Source: Micropterus salmoides
Lineage: Eukaryota; Chordata; Actinopteri; Centrarchiformes; Centrarchidae
DNA length: 64,000 nucleotides
Assembly (NCBI RefSeq): GCF_014851395.1
Contig: NW_024044348.1
Span: 29,035,874-29,099,873, forward strand
Reading direction: 5' to 3'
Below the pieces are notes generated by a model. That model was not told the origin of the DNA. It saw only the letters and a list, made by a program, of their open reading frames with translations, and searched no databases. Position 1 is the first letter of the stretch, and the number at the start of each line of letters is the position of its first letter. Of the stretch, positions 1-12,652 are shown one piece after another. Position numbers and translations under genes: made by a program.

Positions 1-163
1 TCATCCAGGTGACCTATCAGGAGACTCCAATCAGCTCTGCAGGACCAATCCAGTGTGCTCACCTGTTCTCCATTACCTGCATACACACACTCTAAGGGAG
101 GAGAACAGCTGACATTGCAGGGGGAGATAAAAACAAACAAAATATGACCCCAGGGTCATAACA
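1..163. mobile_element. Solo LTR, truncated by window start (copy 1)
   Basis: Matches the last 163 bases of the solo LTR at 12907-13601. It ends in CATAACA and is followed by CAGCA, the right half of the 5-bp target duplication seen in the other copy. The rest lies outside the window. Confidence 0.7.
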
Positions 164-168
164 CAGCA

Positions 169-976
169 AGACAGCAGGACAACAACTTCTAAAATGTTTG
201 TTTTCTGAATGGAATATGGATCGATCAGGGCTATGCTATGCTAACTTGGTCTCAGTAAAGTACAATGATAGCTGGAATAAAGTTACAGACACATGTTTCT
301 GAACTCACCAGGTAGTTCAACCTCCTCGCTTTCTTTTCTCCAAGTAATGTCCAGTTTTGTCCGGTTTTTATATAAATATGAAGTCGTAGTCCAACAGAGC
401 TAACGACGCTAACAACAATACTGGAACCAGATGTGCACGGAAGCTAGCTGCTGAGAAGCTCGAGTGAAGATAAAACGTATCATAAAAACTAAAGTAAAAA
501 GCTTTAATTTAATAATAATAATAATTTAATAAAAGCAGTTTACTCCGAGCTCCTCCCGCAAGTAAACGGCATAGTTGTCAGAGCAGATTCCGACCGACTA
601 TGGGTGTTTATTTGTCCAATAGTTGCAGCGCGCTCCCTGCTCCTCTCCCCCAAGTTTAGCAGCTCTCAGCCAGCCAGCAGATTTTCAATCCCCCACTCTG
701 CCTGGCCCTCTCCACACAACGCTCTGAAGCCTCGCTGATGTACGGACAATCTCAACTCTGATAGGCTATCGCAACTCAGCGTCATGCAACTTCTTGAGTT
801 GAAAATATTCAACTCACGTGAATTCCTTCACATTGCCTTTGCATCGCCAGCCCCGCCCACTTCCCATCACTTTGCACTGCCCAACAGGAAATTGCGGCTC
901 TACTCGTCTTTGCATTGACTTTGTATGTAAACTCACCTCCCTGAACGCTCGCTTCGCTTTTGGTCTGAAAGCACCA
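169..976. mobile_element. Right part of MITE-like element hosting the LTR (copy 1)
   Basis: Corresponds to 13607-14416. It ends with GGTCTGAAAGCACCA and is followed by TAA (977-979), the same end and 3-bp target duplication as in copy 2. It includes a short AAT-rich tract near 511-530. No coding sequence is seen. Confidence 0.55.
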
Positions 977-1336
977 TAACGACTACTGAACTTTAGGATT
1001 TTGTTGTTAAATTTACTTTAAATTTGATGTTTACCTATACACCTACATGTGTCGCTATGGGTAAAGTTCAATGGTCATAGAAAATTCCACAATTTATCCT
1101 TGCACAAAGCCCTAAAAGACAAGTTTCATTCATTCATTAAAAATCAGTATAATTGTCTATTACTGTTTGTATTTTGATGTAGATATGGATCCGACAGCAA
1201 GATAAAACTTCTATGTACATATGAGAAAAAAGGTACAAGTCAGATAAACTACCTTAAGTGATGTCACTTGAGTCAGCGTCAGTTGAGGTTGAAGACAACA
1301 AAAAAAAAAAAATCTGGAAGAGAAAGGTTACGATAT
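977..1336. other. Non-coding spacer
   Basis: AT-rich sequence between two transposable elements, with an A-run near 1300-1312 whose length differs in the other copy (14420-14777). No gene or clear regulatory signal is seen. Confidence 0.6.
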
Positions 1337-1346
1337 GGTAACCCTA

Positions 1347-1540
1347 GTTCTATAAGCACAGGCGGAGCCCTCTACTGGACTCTATGGGTACTACCTCCTC
1401 CAATCACACACACTTGCCCACTGAAATTTTATCGTGTACGTAGCTGACCAATAGGACGTTGCTACCGATACATGCGTGACTAATAAATAGCAGTGTCCCT
1501 ACTGCCTCAGCATCCGACCGCCTCTTCAGCAGACGGCGTC
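1347..1540 (+). repeat. Left terminal inverted repeat of foldback element
   Basis: Pairs with 2960-3157. The outer ~170 bases align almost fully, including shared blocks such as ATTTTATCGTGTACGTAGCT and its reverse complement on the right. The inner 25 bases are more diverged. Confidence 0.85.
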
Positions 1541-1558
1541 AGACCTGCCTGGCTCATA

Positions 1559-1611
1559 GGTAGAGGGCTCCGCCTGTGCTTATAGAACTAGGGTTACCAT
1601 ATCGTAACCTT
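1559..1611 (-). repeat. Internal inverted copy of the element tip
   Basis: Reverse complement of about 1322-1375, including the short palindrome GGTTACGATATGGTAACC. Directly after it (1612-1660) a third, forward version of the tip begins with CGTTCTATCTCACACAGG. The left end can therefore form a hairpin about 290 bases long. Confidence 0.8.
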
Positions 1612-2959
1612 CGTTCTATCTCACACAGGCTCCACCCTCTACTGGACTCTATAGGTACAGTGGGTGGAGCCCGATGACTGTCCGACCTAGCCGCAACAAG
1701 CCAAAGTACACCACACCAACCCGGTCGGCCCCAGGCTGGCCAAAGCCCCGACCACCACATCACCTAGTGACAGAATGGTGGGACACCCCTGAGAAGGTCG
1801 CTGGACCGATAGGGGCTTGGCCTGACCATTAACACCTGCACTGCCTTGACTTCTCACTGAAACGTCAGGCACTGCCAGTGTATGTTCCCCCTCCACACCC
1901 AGTAGTCACCAGATCCTCACTTTTCAGATCCTAGGTCGCACTTGTGAGCTTGATTCCGAGAAGGAGCCCGACATATCCAGATAGAAATGCACAAACGGGC
2001 ACAGTAAGGGCCAAGATGCCATTGTGCAGATCTCTTCGACACATACCCCGCTGAAAAAGGGTCGTAGACACACCACACTTCCGAGTGGAATGTGCACGCA
2101 CCGCTATGGGTGGGTCTGTTCCCGCCCGTGTACAGGCTTGGGAGATTCACTCACAAATCCAGCTGGCCAGGCTCTTCTTGGACAGGGTTTTACTGACTGC
2201 ATTATCACTGAAACAGACAAATAGTTGACCAGTGCATCGAATGGGGTTTGTGTGCTCTACATAGGACGTTAGCCTAGCACACATGGACTCAACAAATGCA
2301 CTCTCACCCTAAGTGGGGTAGGGGGGTAGAAAGCATCCAGATTTATTGTCCTGGACCTGAACATGCTCCTTATGTTCTTAAGAACAAAGTAGGTGTTTTG
2401 TCTCAATCCAGCTGCACTGTGGACACCAAGAACCAGCATGGAGCTGGGTGAACCGACAGGCACAAGCTCACTCACTATCGTGGCCGTTTTCAATGACAAA
2501 GTCCAAGGCCACTATTCTGCAAGAAGTCCATCCCAGCCTGACCCGTATCCACCCATGTATGTCCCAATATCGACACTCCAGGAGTACCCAATGTACCCAA
2601 TAATCCTAAAAAGAATCAAGAAAAGGTTTGAGTGTACCTTTTTAATTCAGAGTATCCTAAAAAGCTTGGTCCATTACCAGCCCAGTACAGTCCACCAAAA
2701 GTTACTCAAAAACATTTTGCAAAACACGGTCAAAACTTACAGGAGGGCTCTTGCAGATCTCTCCTCAGCTCTCCCGTGTTACTTTTTTCCTACTGCCTAT
2801 GCGCAGCGAAATTACTTACCCACCTAATCAACAGTTCTGCAGGAAAGAGAAAACGGATCCCACCGCACAGGTAGGCAGAATCATCTCTCTCTCAATGCAT
2901 CAACGCTAAAAAGCCCAGCCACTTAGCTTTACAGCAAGAAGTGGTGAATTCAGTGAGCA

Positions 2960-3157
2960 GTGAGCCGTTTGCTGAAGAAAAAAGGATGCTGAGACAGTAG
3001 GGACACTGCTATTTATACGTCACGCACGTATCGGTAGCAACGTCCTATTGGTCAGCTACGTACACGATAAAATTTCAGTGGGCAAGTGCGTGCGTGTGAT
3101 TGGAGGAGGTAGTACCCATAAAGTCCAGTAGAGGGCGGAGCCTGTGTGAGATAGAAC
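2960..3157 (-). repeat. Right terminal inverted repeat of foldback element
   Basis: Reverse complement of 1347-1540. In the other duplication copy the same arm starts with one extra 7-base GCAGTGA unit (near 16398-16413), a small tandem-length difference. Confidence 0.85.
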
Positions 3158-3167
3158 TGAGCTTACC

Positions 3168-4619
3168 CCCTGTAGACTACCCCTGCACCTAGAGGCCCAC
3201 TCCTTCTCCTAAAGACTTTTAATTTGGATAAGTGGGCAGGGCCGGGGCAGATGGTTGTAGGCAAGTGGTAGACAGACGAAAATAAAAAAAAACATCTGTG
3301 AATTCTCTGTCTCTCCAATGGATGATTTGAGAGGGATCTGAGATTTCCCTTAGAGTCATGCCTTGATCTCAGGGTGACACATGTATTGCCTGCTATTTCA
3401 GAAAAAAGGCCAGAGTAGAAACAACAAGAATATGTGTCCTCTCTCTCTCTCTTATATACACCAATTTAGACAGTTGGCGTTCAGTACGTTACATCCTACA
3501 TCACAGACAGCCATATTGAATTGCCAAAATACATGGCAATGATGATAATGCAAATTCTTTGACAGTGTTCATTCAAGTTACAGGTAATCAGCTCAGCACT
3601 TTAAGTTACGCTCAAAGTGCAATGCAGCTGGTATTAAATAACGATGTGTTCTAGATGCAGGGATTAATACAGGAGAGCTGGGAGGACTGTGTGATTGGAG
3701 AAGAAGATGACCACAGGTACAGGATTAGACATGGTTTTGTTTCTCCCTCCTCATAGGAGACTGGACAAATAAATAATTACATTAGACCTTAGACCAACAG
3801 CAAAGCTCATGTGAAAGCAGCATCCCATTAATAAAATAAAGAGTGAATCTTCTCCTTCAAAATCTCATTAAATATGATCATATGTCTAAAGTGTACATTA
3901 AAATAAGTCCTTTGTGGTACTATATTCTAAATATAATCAATAGTTCTCCCAGGAGGAACAAGATTCACTCCGGTGTTTAAACATCAAGCCTTACTACAAA
4001 GAATGCCCGCTTAAGTTAAAATTACCATCAGACTCCATCGCTTTAGTCTCATCAGAATGCAGGTTTGATGTTGCATCGGAAGTAGGTGTGTGCGTGGGGA
4101 GGCACGTGTGCACACATGCATTAGCTTCGGGGACTTAAGTTTCTATCCTGAAAAAGAGGCACCATAATAATGGCATGAGAGAAGTATTTATGACAAAATA
4201 ACTATTCCTCTGTGACACTAGAGCAGACCTCATCCCTCCAAGCCATCTGCACACGAGGGAGCCCCACACACCGAGTGACCATAAAATCCAACGTTCATCT
4301 GAGCATGTAATACCATTGTAAAAATGAACCATGTTGGCCAGCTTATGTAAGAGCCTAATACACATGTGCATATATGTTTACAGCGCTTCAAAAGGCAGCT
4401 TGACAAATATTATATACACTTCATCAAGCCATTATCCTTGACCACACAGAACGATGTAGATCCATGTTTCACATTAAAAGGGGAATCAATAGGCTAATAC
4501 CAAAAGGGTACAGGCTCTAATGCCACTGGAGGTCCAGTTTATATCTCAGCTTTCTTATACCAGTGTATAACTTATTGCATTACAGTACTAAAAAGCTTGC
4601 ATAGGCCTATATCTTTATA
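3168..4619. other. Non-coding sequence (copy 1)
   Basis: No gene seen. It contains a short CT run (about 3438-3453) and a GTGTGCG-rich patch near 4087-4115. The same stretch in copy 2 is 16618-18076. Confidence 0.6.
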
Positions 4620-4941
4620 CACTGATCAGCCATAATATTATGTCCATCTGCTGGTCATTATATAGGTTTCCTTTTTGCCACCAAAACTACACTGACCCGT
4701 TGATGCATGGACTCCACTATATGCATGGCCCAGTCATCTATCCATCACAATCTGGCCCTTGTCAAAGTTGGTCAAATCACTACACCTGCCCGTTATTCTT
4801 GCTTCTAACACATCAACTTTGAGGACAAAATGTTCACTTGCTGCCTAATATATGCCACCCACTGACAGGTACCATGGTAATGAGATAATCAGTGTTATTC
4901 ACTTCCCCTGTCAATGGGTACAATGTTACGGCTGAACAGTG
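4620..4941. mobile_element. Tc1/mariner-type MITE, 322 bp (copy 1)
   Basis: Starts CACTGATCAGCCATAA and ends with the near reverse complement (GGCTGAACAGTG), flanked by TA on both sides (4618-4619, 4942-4943), the target duplication of Tc1/mariner elements. From memory of fish repeats this is a common family in which longer members exist, so this looks like an internal deletion derivative. The short forward open frame inside (4640-4822) is not a gene. Confidence 0.8.
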
Positions 4942-4948
4942 TATACAC

Positions 4949-5015
4949 ACACACACATATTTTAAGAGTTCTATGAGATAGACAGACAGACAGACAGACA
5001 GATAGATAGATAGAT
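4949..5015. repeat. CA and GACA/GATA microsatellites (copy 1)
   Basis: A short (AC)n run is followed by (GACA)n(GATA)n. The tetranucleotide tract is 8 bases longer than in copy 2 (about 18434-18465), as expected of a length-variable microsatellite. A TTAA-repeat tract lies downstream near 5141-5160. Confidence 0.85.
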
Positions 5016-5160
5016 ATACACATGTGTATGGGTATATGACATATAACCCACTATGTATTGATATATTTGACAATTTTGTCAATTTCTCTTGTTTCAAGAG
5101 TGGTGCCCTGAGGTAGATATAACTTTAAGTTATATTCTACTATTAATTAATTAATTAATT

Positions 5161-8100
5161 ATGGTGTTCATAATTATTATTATATTATTTAATATACATT
5201 TTGACACCATCTAAACCCTAATCACAACATAATAGTAATGCCAACACACCTGATGATATGCCTACAAATTCCCTGACTTTGTGCAAGTGCACCTTGAAAA
5301 ACTCAAGCTGTTTCAAAGGCAAAGGGTGGTCACACCAAACATTGATATGAGTTAGATTCTTCTGTTTAATCACTCATTTTGTTAATTTATAATATAATCT
5401 AATAAAATGTCAATTTTTGGAAGCATTCTTACTTGACAGCATTTTTTACACACACACACAACCAATTTTTAAACAGCATGTATCTGTTTTGGGCACACTC
5501 TCTTCCCACTTTACTCTCAAGGCAAAGGTGTTCCTTTCATTACACACTATCACACTGATGCTGTACACCGTGTGCATTATTTTTTGAAATTGATCACAGT
5601 AAAGTGGGTAGAAAAGCTGAAGCTCTTTCAGAGACAGCTTAACTGCTTGGCTGATCATCTTGGATGTTTCTGGAAATGCTGAAAATTTCCTTTTCCTACC
5701 AGCAACTCTCTTTCATGCAGAACCAAAGTGTGCAGATCTTTTCTATTCATAGTCAGTCACTTAGCAAATGGTTGTCATGGAAATGCTTTTCCAGACCATG
5801 GCCTGTACCGATTAACTGTACATTGACCTTCAAAATTAAAATGACAATCAAATGAAAGGGGAATTGGTGAATGAACAACAGCAATCGCCTCCAAAAAAGT
5901 GTAGTTATTTGAGTTCCAAGTAATGCCTCTTGATATCTGTCTATCTGATATCTATCTGTAAGACCCTCACATACGGGTTTGTCTCCTTGAAAATGGCTGT
6001 GAAGTATGAAAGAAATAAAAGATGACAAGGTTAACTGAGGCTTTTTCACACCACCATGTAGTTGCAGCACATTTTTGGACAGAGGACCATAATGCCTGGC
6101 GTTGCAAAATCAAAGACAAAAGCACAAAAGCTGCCTGAGGGAGTTTTGTTATGAGCTCCCTGAGAAATTTATTTGATACTTTATGATGCTCTTTTATGGT
6201 ACCCTCATTGACAGATAACATGTATAAATATGGAACACTTGCTTACAGAGGTTATCTAAAGTAAAATAATTAATTAGGAATGCAAAATGAAACCCACATG
6301 TGAATTATTAGTGTCCTCATTAAGGAATCTTACTAGTGAAAAGGCACAGAAACTTCAGAATTACAGCAATGACATAAAATAAACACTGCAATGATCTAAC
6401 ACTTCCATACAAGAAAATATCGATTATCCAACTCATTGTATAACTGAGTCTCTACCCAGCACTATTATATTTATATTTGCTACACTATCCTACAAACCTG
6501 GTGTGGGAGCTGGGGAAATCATCTTGTGCATAGTGACTAATGAGTTTTACATTTCATGCAGAGGAAACAATGACTTTTTGAATAAATAAAATAACTGGCA
6601 ATTTAGCCATGAGAGGAAAGGCACCAAAGCCACAGAGGGAAAAAGCTAAAATATGCTACACTATGTGACTGACAACTGGTCTCCGCAGAGTGCAACAATC
6701 ACTTCTTATCATCAAAGAAGGCAGAGAGTTTTTAAAGTATTGCATATTAAAACTTTTCTAAACTGATGAGGCAACATTATGGTAACTCTGGCAACTTGAT
6801 GTTTGACAGTGACTTAAGAGGCACACTTGATAAGAGCAGAGAATTGGTAAGTGGACCTCACATAAAGTGAATGATGATAATAGATTATGAGGGATGTGTA
6901 ACATAGCAGTGGCAGATATATTGCACCGTATACAGAGAGATTAATTAAACATGGAGAGCATACAACCAAATACTGATATTCATGACAAAGCATTGGTAGA
7001 AAGAGAGATCATAATGAATCATTTTCAGGGTGATTCTCTATATTCAATGTCTATGCCAAACCTAGAAGGAAAGTATTAGGAGACAATTTGCATTCGGGAA
7101 TGAGGAGCTGTAGGGGCAGCCATCTCTGCCTGCTCTCTTAATTTGTCTCACTGTCATGTCTTCTCTCAATCACTGAGATGCCACAGATATTACAGGCAGG
7201 CCATGGACCCTGCTGGGAGTGCAAACAGTGATGGGTATCAGTATTGACATTGGTCTTAAAGGATCAGTTAGCCTTCTCTTTACCCTGCAGGACACACGAT
7301 TCCCTATTCATACAAAAAACAGCCTACAAATGCACTTCTCCCTTGGTGCTCTCCCTGTCTGGTGATCTCTAAAAAAATACAAGGAGCACTACTGCCTAAT
7401 GCCCCATAAAATACTGACATCACCTTTCCACAGGAGAGGAGGACACACTCGATTTGATGGGCTAATTGTGTGTGGCATAATTAATCAATGTCTCCTGAAC
7501 GACAAATTCCCACATGCACACACCCAATGTCGCATGAATGCCAGTGAAAGCACAGGGGGTAATTGAATTATTATTTATTCTCCTTCATGAAGTGATTTAG
7601 TTGTTATTGGCAGATATCTGTCACTTTTCTTCACATGGAGATGGACGCCATTGCAACTGTACAAGCTTCCCCTTCAGCGGGGCTCGACTGCAACGGAGTT
7701 GAAGGCCTTATCATTAGAGCCTGGTTATTTCTTAATGACATAGTCAGAGGGGGGATTAAAAAACTGCAGGTTTTTTTTTATGAATTTAGGGTGGCATTTT
7801 TATTCTTCATGTTGTTTCACATAGGTATTTGCCATGATAAATAACACTGTGATCACCAATACAAGGAGTCATAGATTTATGATAAATACGAAACTACAGT
7901 GTTACAATGCTGTGATATATTGGCAAAAATGAACAAGCTTAATCAGCACATGATATCAGAGTGAGATATGTATCTATAAATAAAATCAGCAGACAGAAAA
8001 GACGTCAAAGGAAGCCCATCCAATTTTTTTGAGCAGCGCATTGCAGCGCTTTGAAACAATGTTTTTATAAGTGGGTCCCCACTTTGTTTGCATCTTGGAT

Positions 8101-10245
8101 GTGTTATACAGTCCTTTCTCCAGTTTCATGCCTTCTACCGATTGGCGGCAACAACATGCTCCTCTATTTGGTAAAAAACAAATAATCACTTAGTACAGTG
8201 TACCATTACCAGCAGGCTATACACTGATATGAATAAGCTGCAAAACAACATTTGTCTTACAGAAGATGGCTCCGTGATTGTCGTGGGTGCGGTGAGACTA
8301 CATTTGTGATGCTGATGATGATAAAATACTGTGTACTGGTTGGGCTGATGAGTTGCCTCTTTTGTCATTAAAATGTCATCCATTGGCGGAATTGGCAGAA
8401 AGTCACCTAGATGAAGAGTGACATTAGGGATGGACTGTGGCAGAAAAGATTCATTTCATGCTGCCTCCTCATGGAACCTTCACTTCAAGAATTTTAAAGT
8501 CATGTCAAATAAAATGCACACTATAGGGACAAATTAAGATGAATTCACATAAATCATACCAAAGTAAGGTATAATGTAATTTATATTTATATTTTTTGCA
8601 CAGCTGACACTCTTCCTCTGAGTGAATCACAGAAGGGAAACAGTTGAATAAGCTTAATTTCCTGGAGCAATCTCAGGAGTAATTTCAGCAGCGCGCAGTG
8701 CAAGCTACAGATTAACAGCACCCTGATGACAACTGCAAATATTCTTCTCACCCTAAAATGGTAGTGTGAGAACAAATCTTCTAGGTCATGGGTACAGAGA
8801 GAGGTTAAAATGCTCTTGCCACTGTGAGATGACAAAAATAACTGAGATTGTAGCTAGAGGGATCTTTGGGCTACAGTCCAGAAATTTAGTCACGAGGGAA
8901 GAAGGGATGATTTATGCAGAAAGCTCAATTTTAGAATGGCAGAGACAGTTACTTTCTGCAAAGTTTGGTGGCATTTACTAATACTAATTGGAGACAAATT
9001 TAGTGTCAATGAGCAGGGTTCACACACTGCCAGTTATTGACCAGATAAACCGACTTTTAAACCAACAAAACACTGCTCTGTAGTGCAACTAGTGGTCAGA
9101 GACTCCACAATGTACCTTTAAATTGGCTTACAAAATATGCTCAAACTGTAATTTGATCTGTAACTGTAATTCATCAATGTATTAATAGAGGTGGATAGGG
9201 CACTGCCACTCCGCTTTGCTGCTAATTTGACAGTTGCCACTTCTGGTATTGCAACAACAAAAAAAAGTTCCCTTTGGCCCAAAAAACATTTTCCCATTTA
9301 CTGCCATTATGGAAGAGACATCTGTAAAACTGTTGACAGGAAACCTCAAATTGCAAACAAGGTAAATTTTAACTTTTGCATGTACAGTAGGGTTGGGTTC
9401 CAGGTTTGACCCAGTACCAAATTTACAAGAACTGTGGTTTCGTTAAGATATGTGCATTTCGATTCTGTTTATCGGTTACAAAAGTTTCTGTCGCGACTGG
9501 ACTGCAGTGAGCATTTTACAGTCCATAAAGGTTCTGCCAGGACCTGCTACATGGACCTAACGTAACTGTTTGTTATGCAGTTTGTCAACAAAGCACGCGA
9601 GAAGAGAGTCCTTCTGTTTACAAGTGCTCATAAGTTTAACTTAGCTTCACTAAAAAAAAAATAACAAACAGCACAATGCACGACCTGCATTAAGAATATT
9701 TCGTTAAAGATAGGCAGCACCTCGATTATGATGAAACATTTACTTCAACGCGGCATGAATCTGAAGAAATGCACCATGTTCAGTGTTGCAAGCACATGTG
9801 CCTCAGATACAGCTAACGCTCAAAGTAGCACGTCTCATACACAAAACACAGATGAGCTGACTTTCCACTTTTATCCATTCATCCATCCATCATCAACCGA
9901 TTATCCTGTGTACAAGGCTGCAGGCATTCAACTTTTATATTAAAGGTAAACAAATTATTTCTACAAATTATTCCAAATTAGTCCCCAGAGCTTCCCCCTA
10001 GTACAGAAACTCCTTTCACTTCAGCTATGAAGGGGAAAATGAGCAAGGAGAAAGTGGGTGAATGTCACAGAGTTGTCACACAATTTGTGGGGAGGGGGTT
10101 GGAATCAGAGCCAAGATTTGATAAGAAATGGATTCGATAAGTAGAATTGGAATCAGAATCAATACAATTGAAACAATACCTAACCCAATGTGCAGTGAGC
10201 CACAACAAGCAAGAAAACCCAATAGTCATTAGACTTTGTACATAT

Positions 10246-10247
<2 letters not shown>
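5161..10247. other. Non-coding sequence (copy 1)
   Basis: About 5 kb with no recognisable exon, transposase or RNA gene. The open frames of 60-105 codons are scattered on both strands without family resemblance. They recur in copy 2 only because the DNA is duplicated, so their conservation is not evidence of coding. A few stretches (for example 7080-7600) look less AT-rich and less repeat-like but carry no decisive signal. Confidence 0.55.

Positions 10248-10330
<83 letters not shown>
10248..10330 (+). repeat. (GT)n microsatellite, 83 bases (copy 1)
   Basis: An uninterrupted GT run flanked by CATATAC and CACACGGG. It is 12 bases longer than the same tract in copy 2. It causes spurious poly-His/Thr and poly-Cys/Val open frames on both strands. 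Confidence 0.99.
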
Positions 10331-10331
<1 letters not shown>

Positions 10332-11349
10332 ACACGGGTTTACCAATTACCATTGGGTAATTGAGTTCTTTCAGCAGCAAACTGGTCAAATTGGTCATTG
10401 GTCATAACCATTAATTCAATACCAACAGCATTAACGTGGGAAAGAAAGGCATAGAAAGGTATAAGGCTTTTTCCTGCATGTCTGACAATCAATACAGTAT
10501 CAGAACAGTAAATCTATTGTCTAAATATCAATTACTCACTCCAGACATAGTGCTTTAAGGCCATGTGCTTGCTCTATGCAAACAATGCCTCTATTTTCTG
10601 TCTTCTCTGTATGCTGATAGCTACAGGCAATGCTTTGCTTTACATGTGCTATTGTGCTAACTATGTTCTAGTGGCTGACAGTCTGTGATCTAGGCAGCAA
10701 CAATCTCACAGTATTTGTGCGTACAGATTACTGACCAGCGAGGGAGAAATGAAAAGATGCTGTTTGACGTTCTCTCAGAGCATATAAAGTCTCTTTGATG
10801 GTTGCAAAGATCAGAAGCAAGAGATTTGCTACTATCAGCAGTAATTTCGGAGCCCCCAATACACACTACTATATACCCTGTCCTGCCTTAATCTGTTTTT
10901 CTTCATTCATTCATACAGTTACATTACATAAAATTCATAACAGTTCATGTTCATAAAAAAAGATTGCATCACTAAAGCTATCACTGTCTGTTGGCTCCTT
11001 TTTTCACTGATGAGGATAAGAAAAAAGAAACAGTCAGTTTTATGTTCCATTATACAGCAAAACTGTCTTCATATTATTTCTGTTCATTTTAATTCAGGCC
11101 TGCTTCAAGCCAGTTTTCAATGATTTGACTGGAGTCAAAGGGACACAGACATCCTTTCATCCTAGTGTGAGCTCCTCTGAAAGAACTGGCGATAGTTGAG
11201 GTAGACACCGAATAGCCAGCTGTCACTGCACTATCATGCACGGCTATAGAACATTTATGAGCCATTAGACTGCAATGCCAGAGGATGTGGCTGCTGCTTA
11301 TGAGGTCTGAGAGTCATGGGTAGGGGGAAGGACATACACCAGGTGAATT
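10331..11349. other. Non-coding sequence up to the gap (copy 1)
   Basis: No gene seen. Matches 23785-24807 and stops exactly where the N run begins. Confidence 0.6.
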
Positions 11350-11849
11350 NNNNNNNNNNNNNNNNNNNNNNNNNNNNNNNNNNNNNNNNNNNNNNNNNNN
11401 NNNNNNNNNNNNNNNNNNNNNNNNNNNNNNNNNNNNNNNNNNNNNNNNNNNNNNNNNNNNNNNNNNNNNNNNNNNNNNNNNNNNNNNNNNNNNNNNNNNN
11501 NNNNNNNNNNNNNNNNNNNNNNNNNNNNNNNNNNNNNNNNNNNNNNNNNNNNNNNNNNNNNNNNNNNNNNNNNNNNNNNNNNNNNNNNNNNNNNNNNNNN
11601 NNNNNNNNNNNNNNNNNNNNNNNNNNNNNNNNNNNNNNNNNNNNNNNNNNNNNNNNNNNNNNNNNNNNNNNNNNNNNNNNNNNNNNNNNNNNNNNNNNNN
11701 NNNNNNNNNNNNNNNNNNNNNNNNNNNNNNNNNNNNNNNNNNNNNNNNNNNNNNNNNNNNNNNNNNNNNNNNNNNNNNNNNNNNNNNNNNNNNNNNNNNN
11801 NNNNNNNNNNNNNNNNNNNNNNNNNNNNNNNNNNNNNNNNNNNNNNNNN
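11350..11849. other. Assembly gap (500 N)
   Basis: Exactly 500 unknown bases, a round number that suggests a default or estimated gap size. Long open frames reported across it are artefacts. It separates duplication copy 1 from the sequence leading into copy 2. Confidence 0.99.
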
Positions 11850-12292
11850 TCTCTGCAGCATAACTGCTATCCACAAATACATGCAGCAGCACGTACACGT
11901 GAAGTGAAAGTATCCCGGAGCACTGATGGCAGTTACTTTTTGTCTCCACACAAGCACAGCACATTATCAGCACGATGACATGTAGTCCTTAAAATGTATT
12001 TTCTAAGTATTTTTTCATCGCCTTCATGTTAAAAGTAATGTCTGCCCCGCTGCTGTCATGGTAACGTAATGTTACACCGTCGTGTTTCATCTAACGTTCG
12101 GTTTTATATTTTCCGTTTATTTGATGAGCGAAAAAACTTTATTTTGGATAAAGTGGTACGTTAATCAAGTAATAGGCAACTTTTTTTTTTCTTTAGAATA
12201 CATAAAATTAGTTGTTAGATTAATCGACTAAACGAAAAAATAATCATTAGATTAATCAACTTGAAAAATAATTATTATGTACAGCTCTAACT
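11850..12292. mobile_element. Probable hAT-like remnant, cut by the gap
   Basis: The right part (about 12205-12292) has the repeated GATTAATC / TAATCATTAG pattern and the end GTACAGCTCTAAC. This resembles the terminal region of abundant vertebrate hAT-like repeats that begin with CAGGGCTGCAAC on the other strand. The left part is lost in the gap, so ends and target duplication cannot be checked. Assignment is by resemblance only. Confidence 0.45.
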
Positions 12293-12649
12293 ATAAACCA
12301 ACGACCAAATTATATGTTTTAGTCCATTTATGAAGAAATACATGTTTTCTCTCAAACATAAATTCCTATTATCAGGCTAAATCAATTTATTTTTTCTTTG
12401 TTTCAAGACTAATCAGTTGGTAGAGACCACAACATTTCCACTGAAACAACACTTTGTTCCATAACTTCTTCTCATGTAATCTTTTTAAAATTTTAATGAT
12501 TACAAAAAAGTAAAACATCTTTTTCTTTGGAATAAAGTATAAAGAATAAAGTAGATGCTAAACAGGCCTATTTCACACAAACTGTCCTAATTAACTCACC
12601 ACTTGGTGTAAATGCATGTCACCTACAAGAGAACACAACAGGAAGAGAC
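12293..12649. other. Non-coding AT-rich spacer
   Basis: No gene or element boundary recognised between the hAT-like remnant and the MITE-like element starting at 12653. Confidence 0.55.
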
Positions 12650-12652
12650 TAA

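Larger units (their letters stand above)
1337..3167. mobile_element. Foldback-type non-autonomous DNA element (copy 1)
   Basis: The ends are long imperfect inverted repeats: about 1347-1540 is the reverse complement of about 2960-3157, with high identity over the outer ~170 bases and weaker match further in. The tip motif (GTTCTAT, then a GGAGCC-CTCTACTGGACT-type block) occurs again inside at 1559-1611 in reverse and at 1612-1660 forward, so the left end is itself a nested hairpin. Small open frames inside look random and none resembles a transposase. No clean target duplication was found, so the superfamily is unassigned and the exact ends may be off by tens of bases. Confidence 0.75.
1..11349 (+). 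repeat. Large direct duplication, copy 1
   Basis: This block is almost identical to 13439-24807 in the same orientation. Every landmark recurs in order: LTR end, foldback element, Tc1-type MITE, GT microsatellite. Differences are mostly 1-12 base indels plus a few substitutions. The similarity begins at base 1, so it probably extends left of the window, and it ends exactly at the N run. That is the pattern of two overlapping contigs scaffolded in tandem. A real tandem duplication is possible but would not be expected to stop at a gap edge. Confidence 0.95.

Noticed and set aside
1554..2874. Short proteins inside the foldback element, repeated at 14995-16352
   Set aside because: Their recurrence comes from the block duplication, single-base indels between copies change their ends, and none resembles a known protein.
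10065..10407. His/Thr- or Cys/Val-repeat proteins (also 23529-23861)
   Set aside because: They are translations of the GT/CA microsatellite, differ in length between copies, and appear in several frames at once.
11298..11978. Open frames of about 220 codons on both strands
   Set aside because: They run through 500 unknown bases, so their length is an artefact of the gap.
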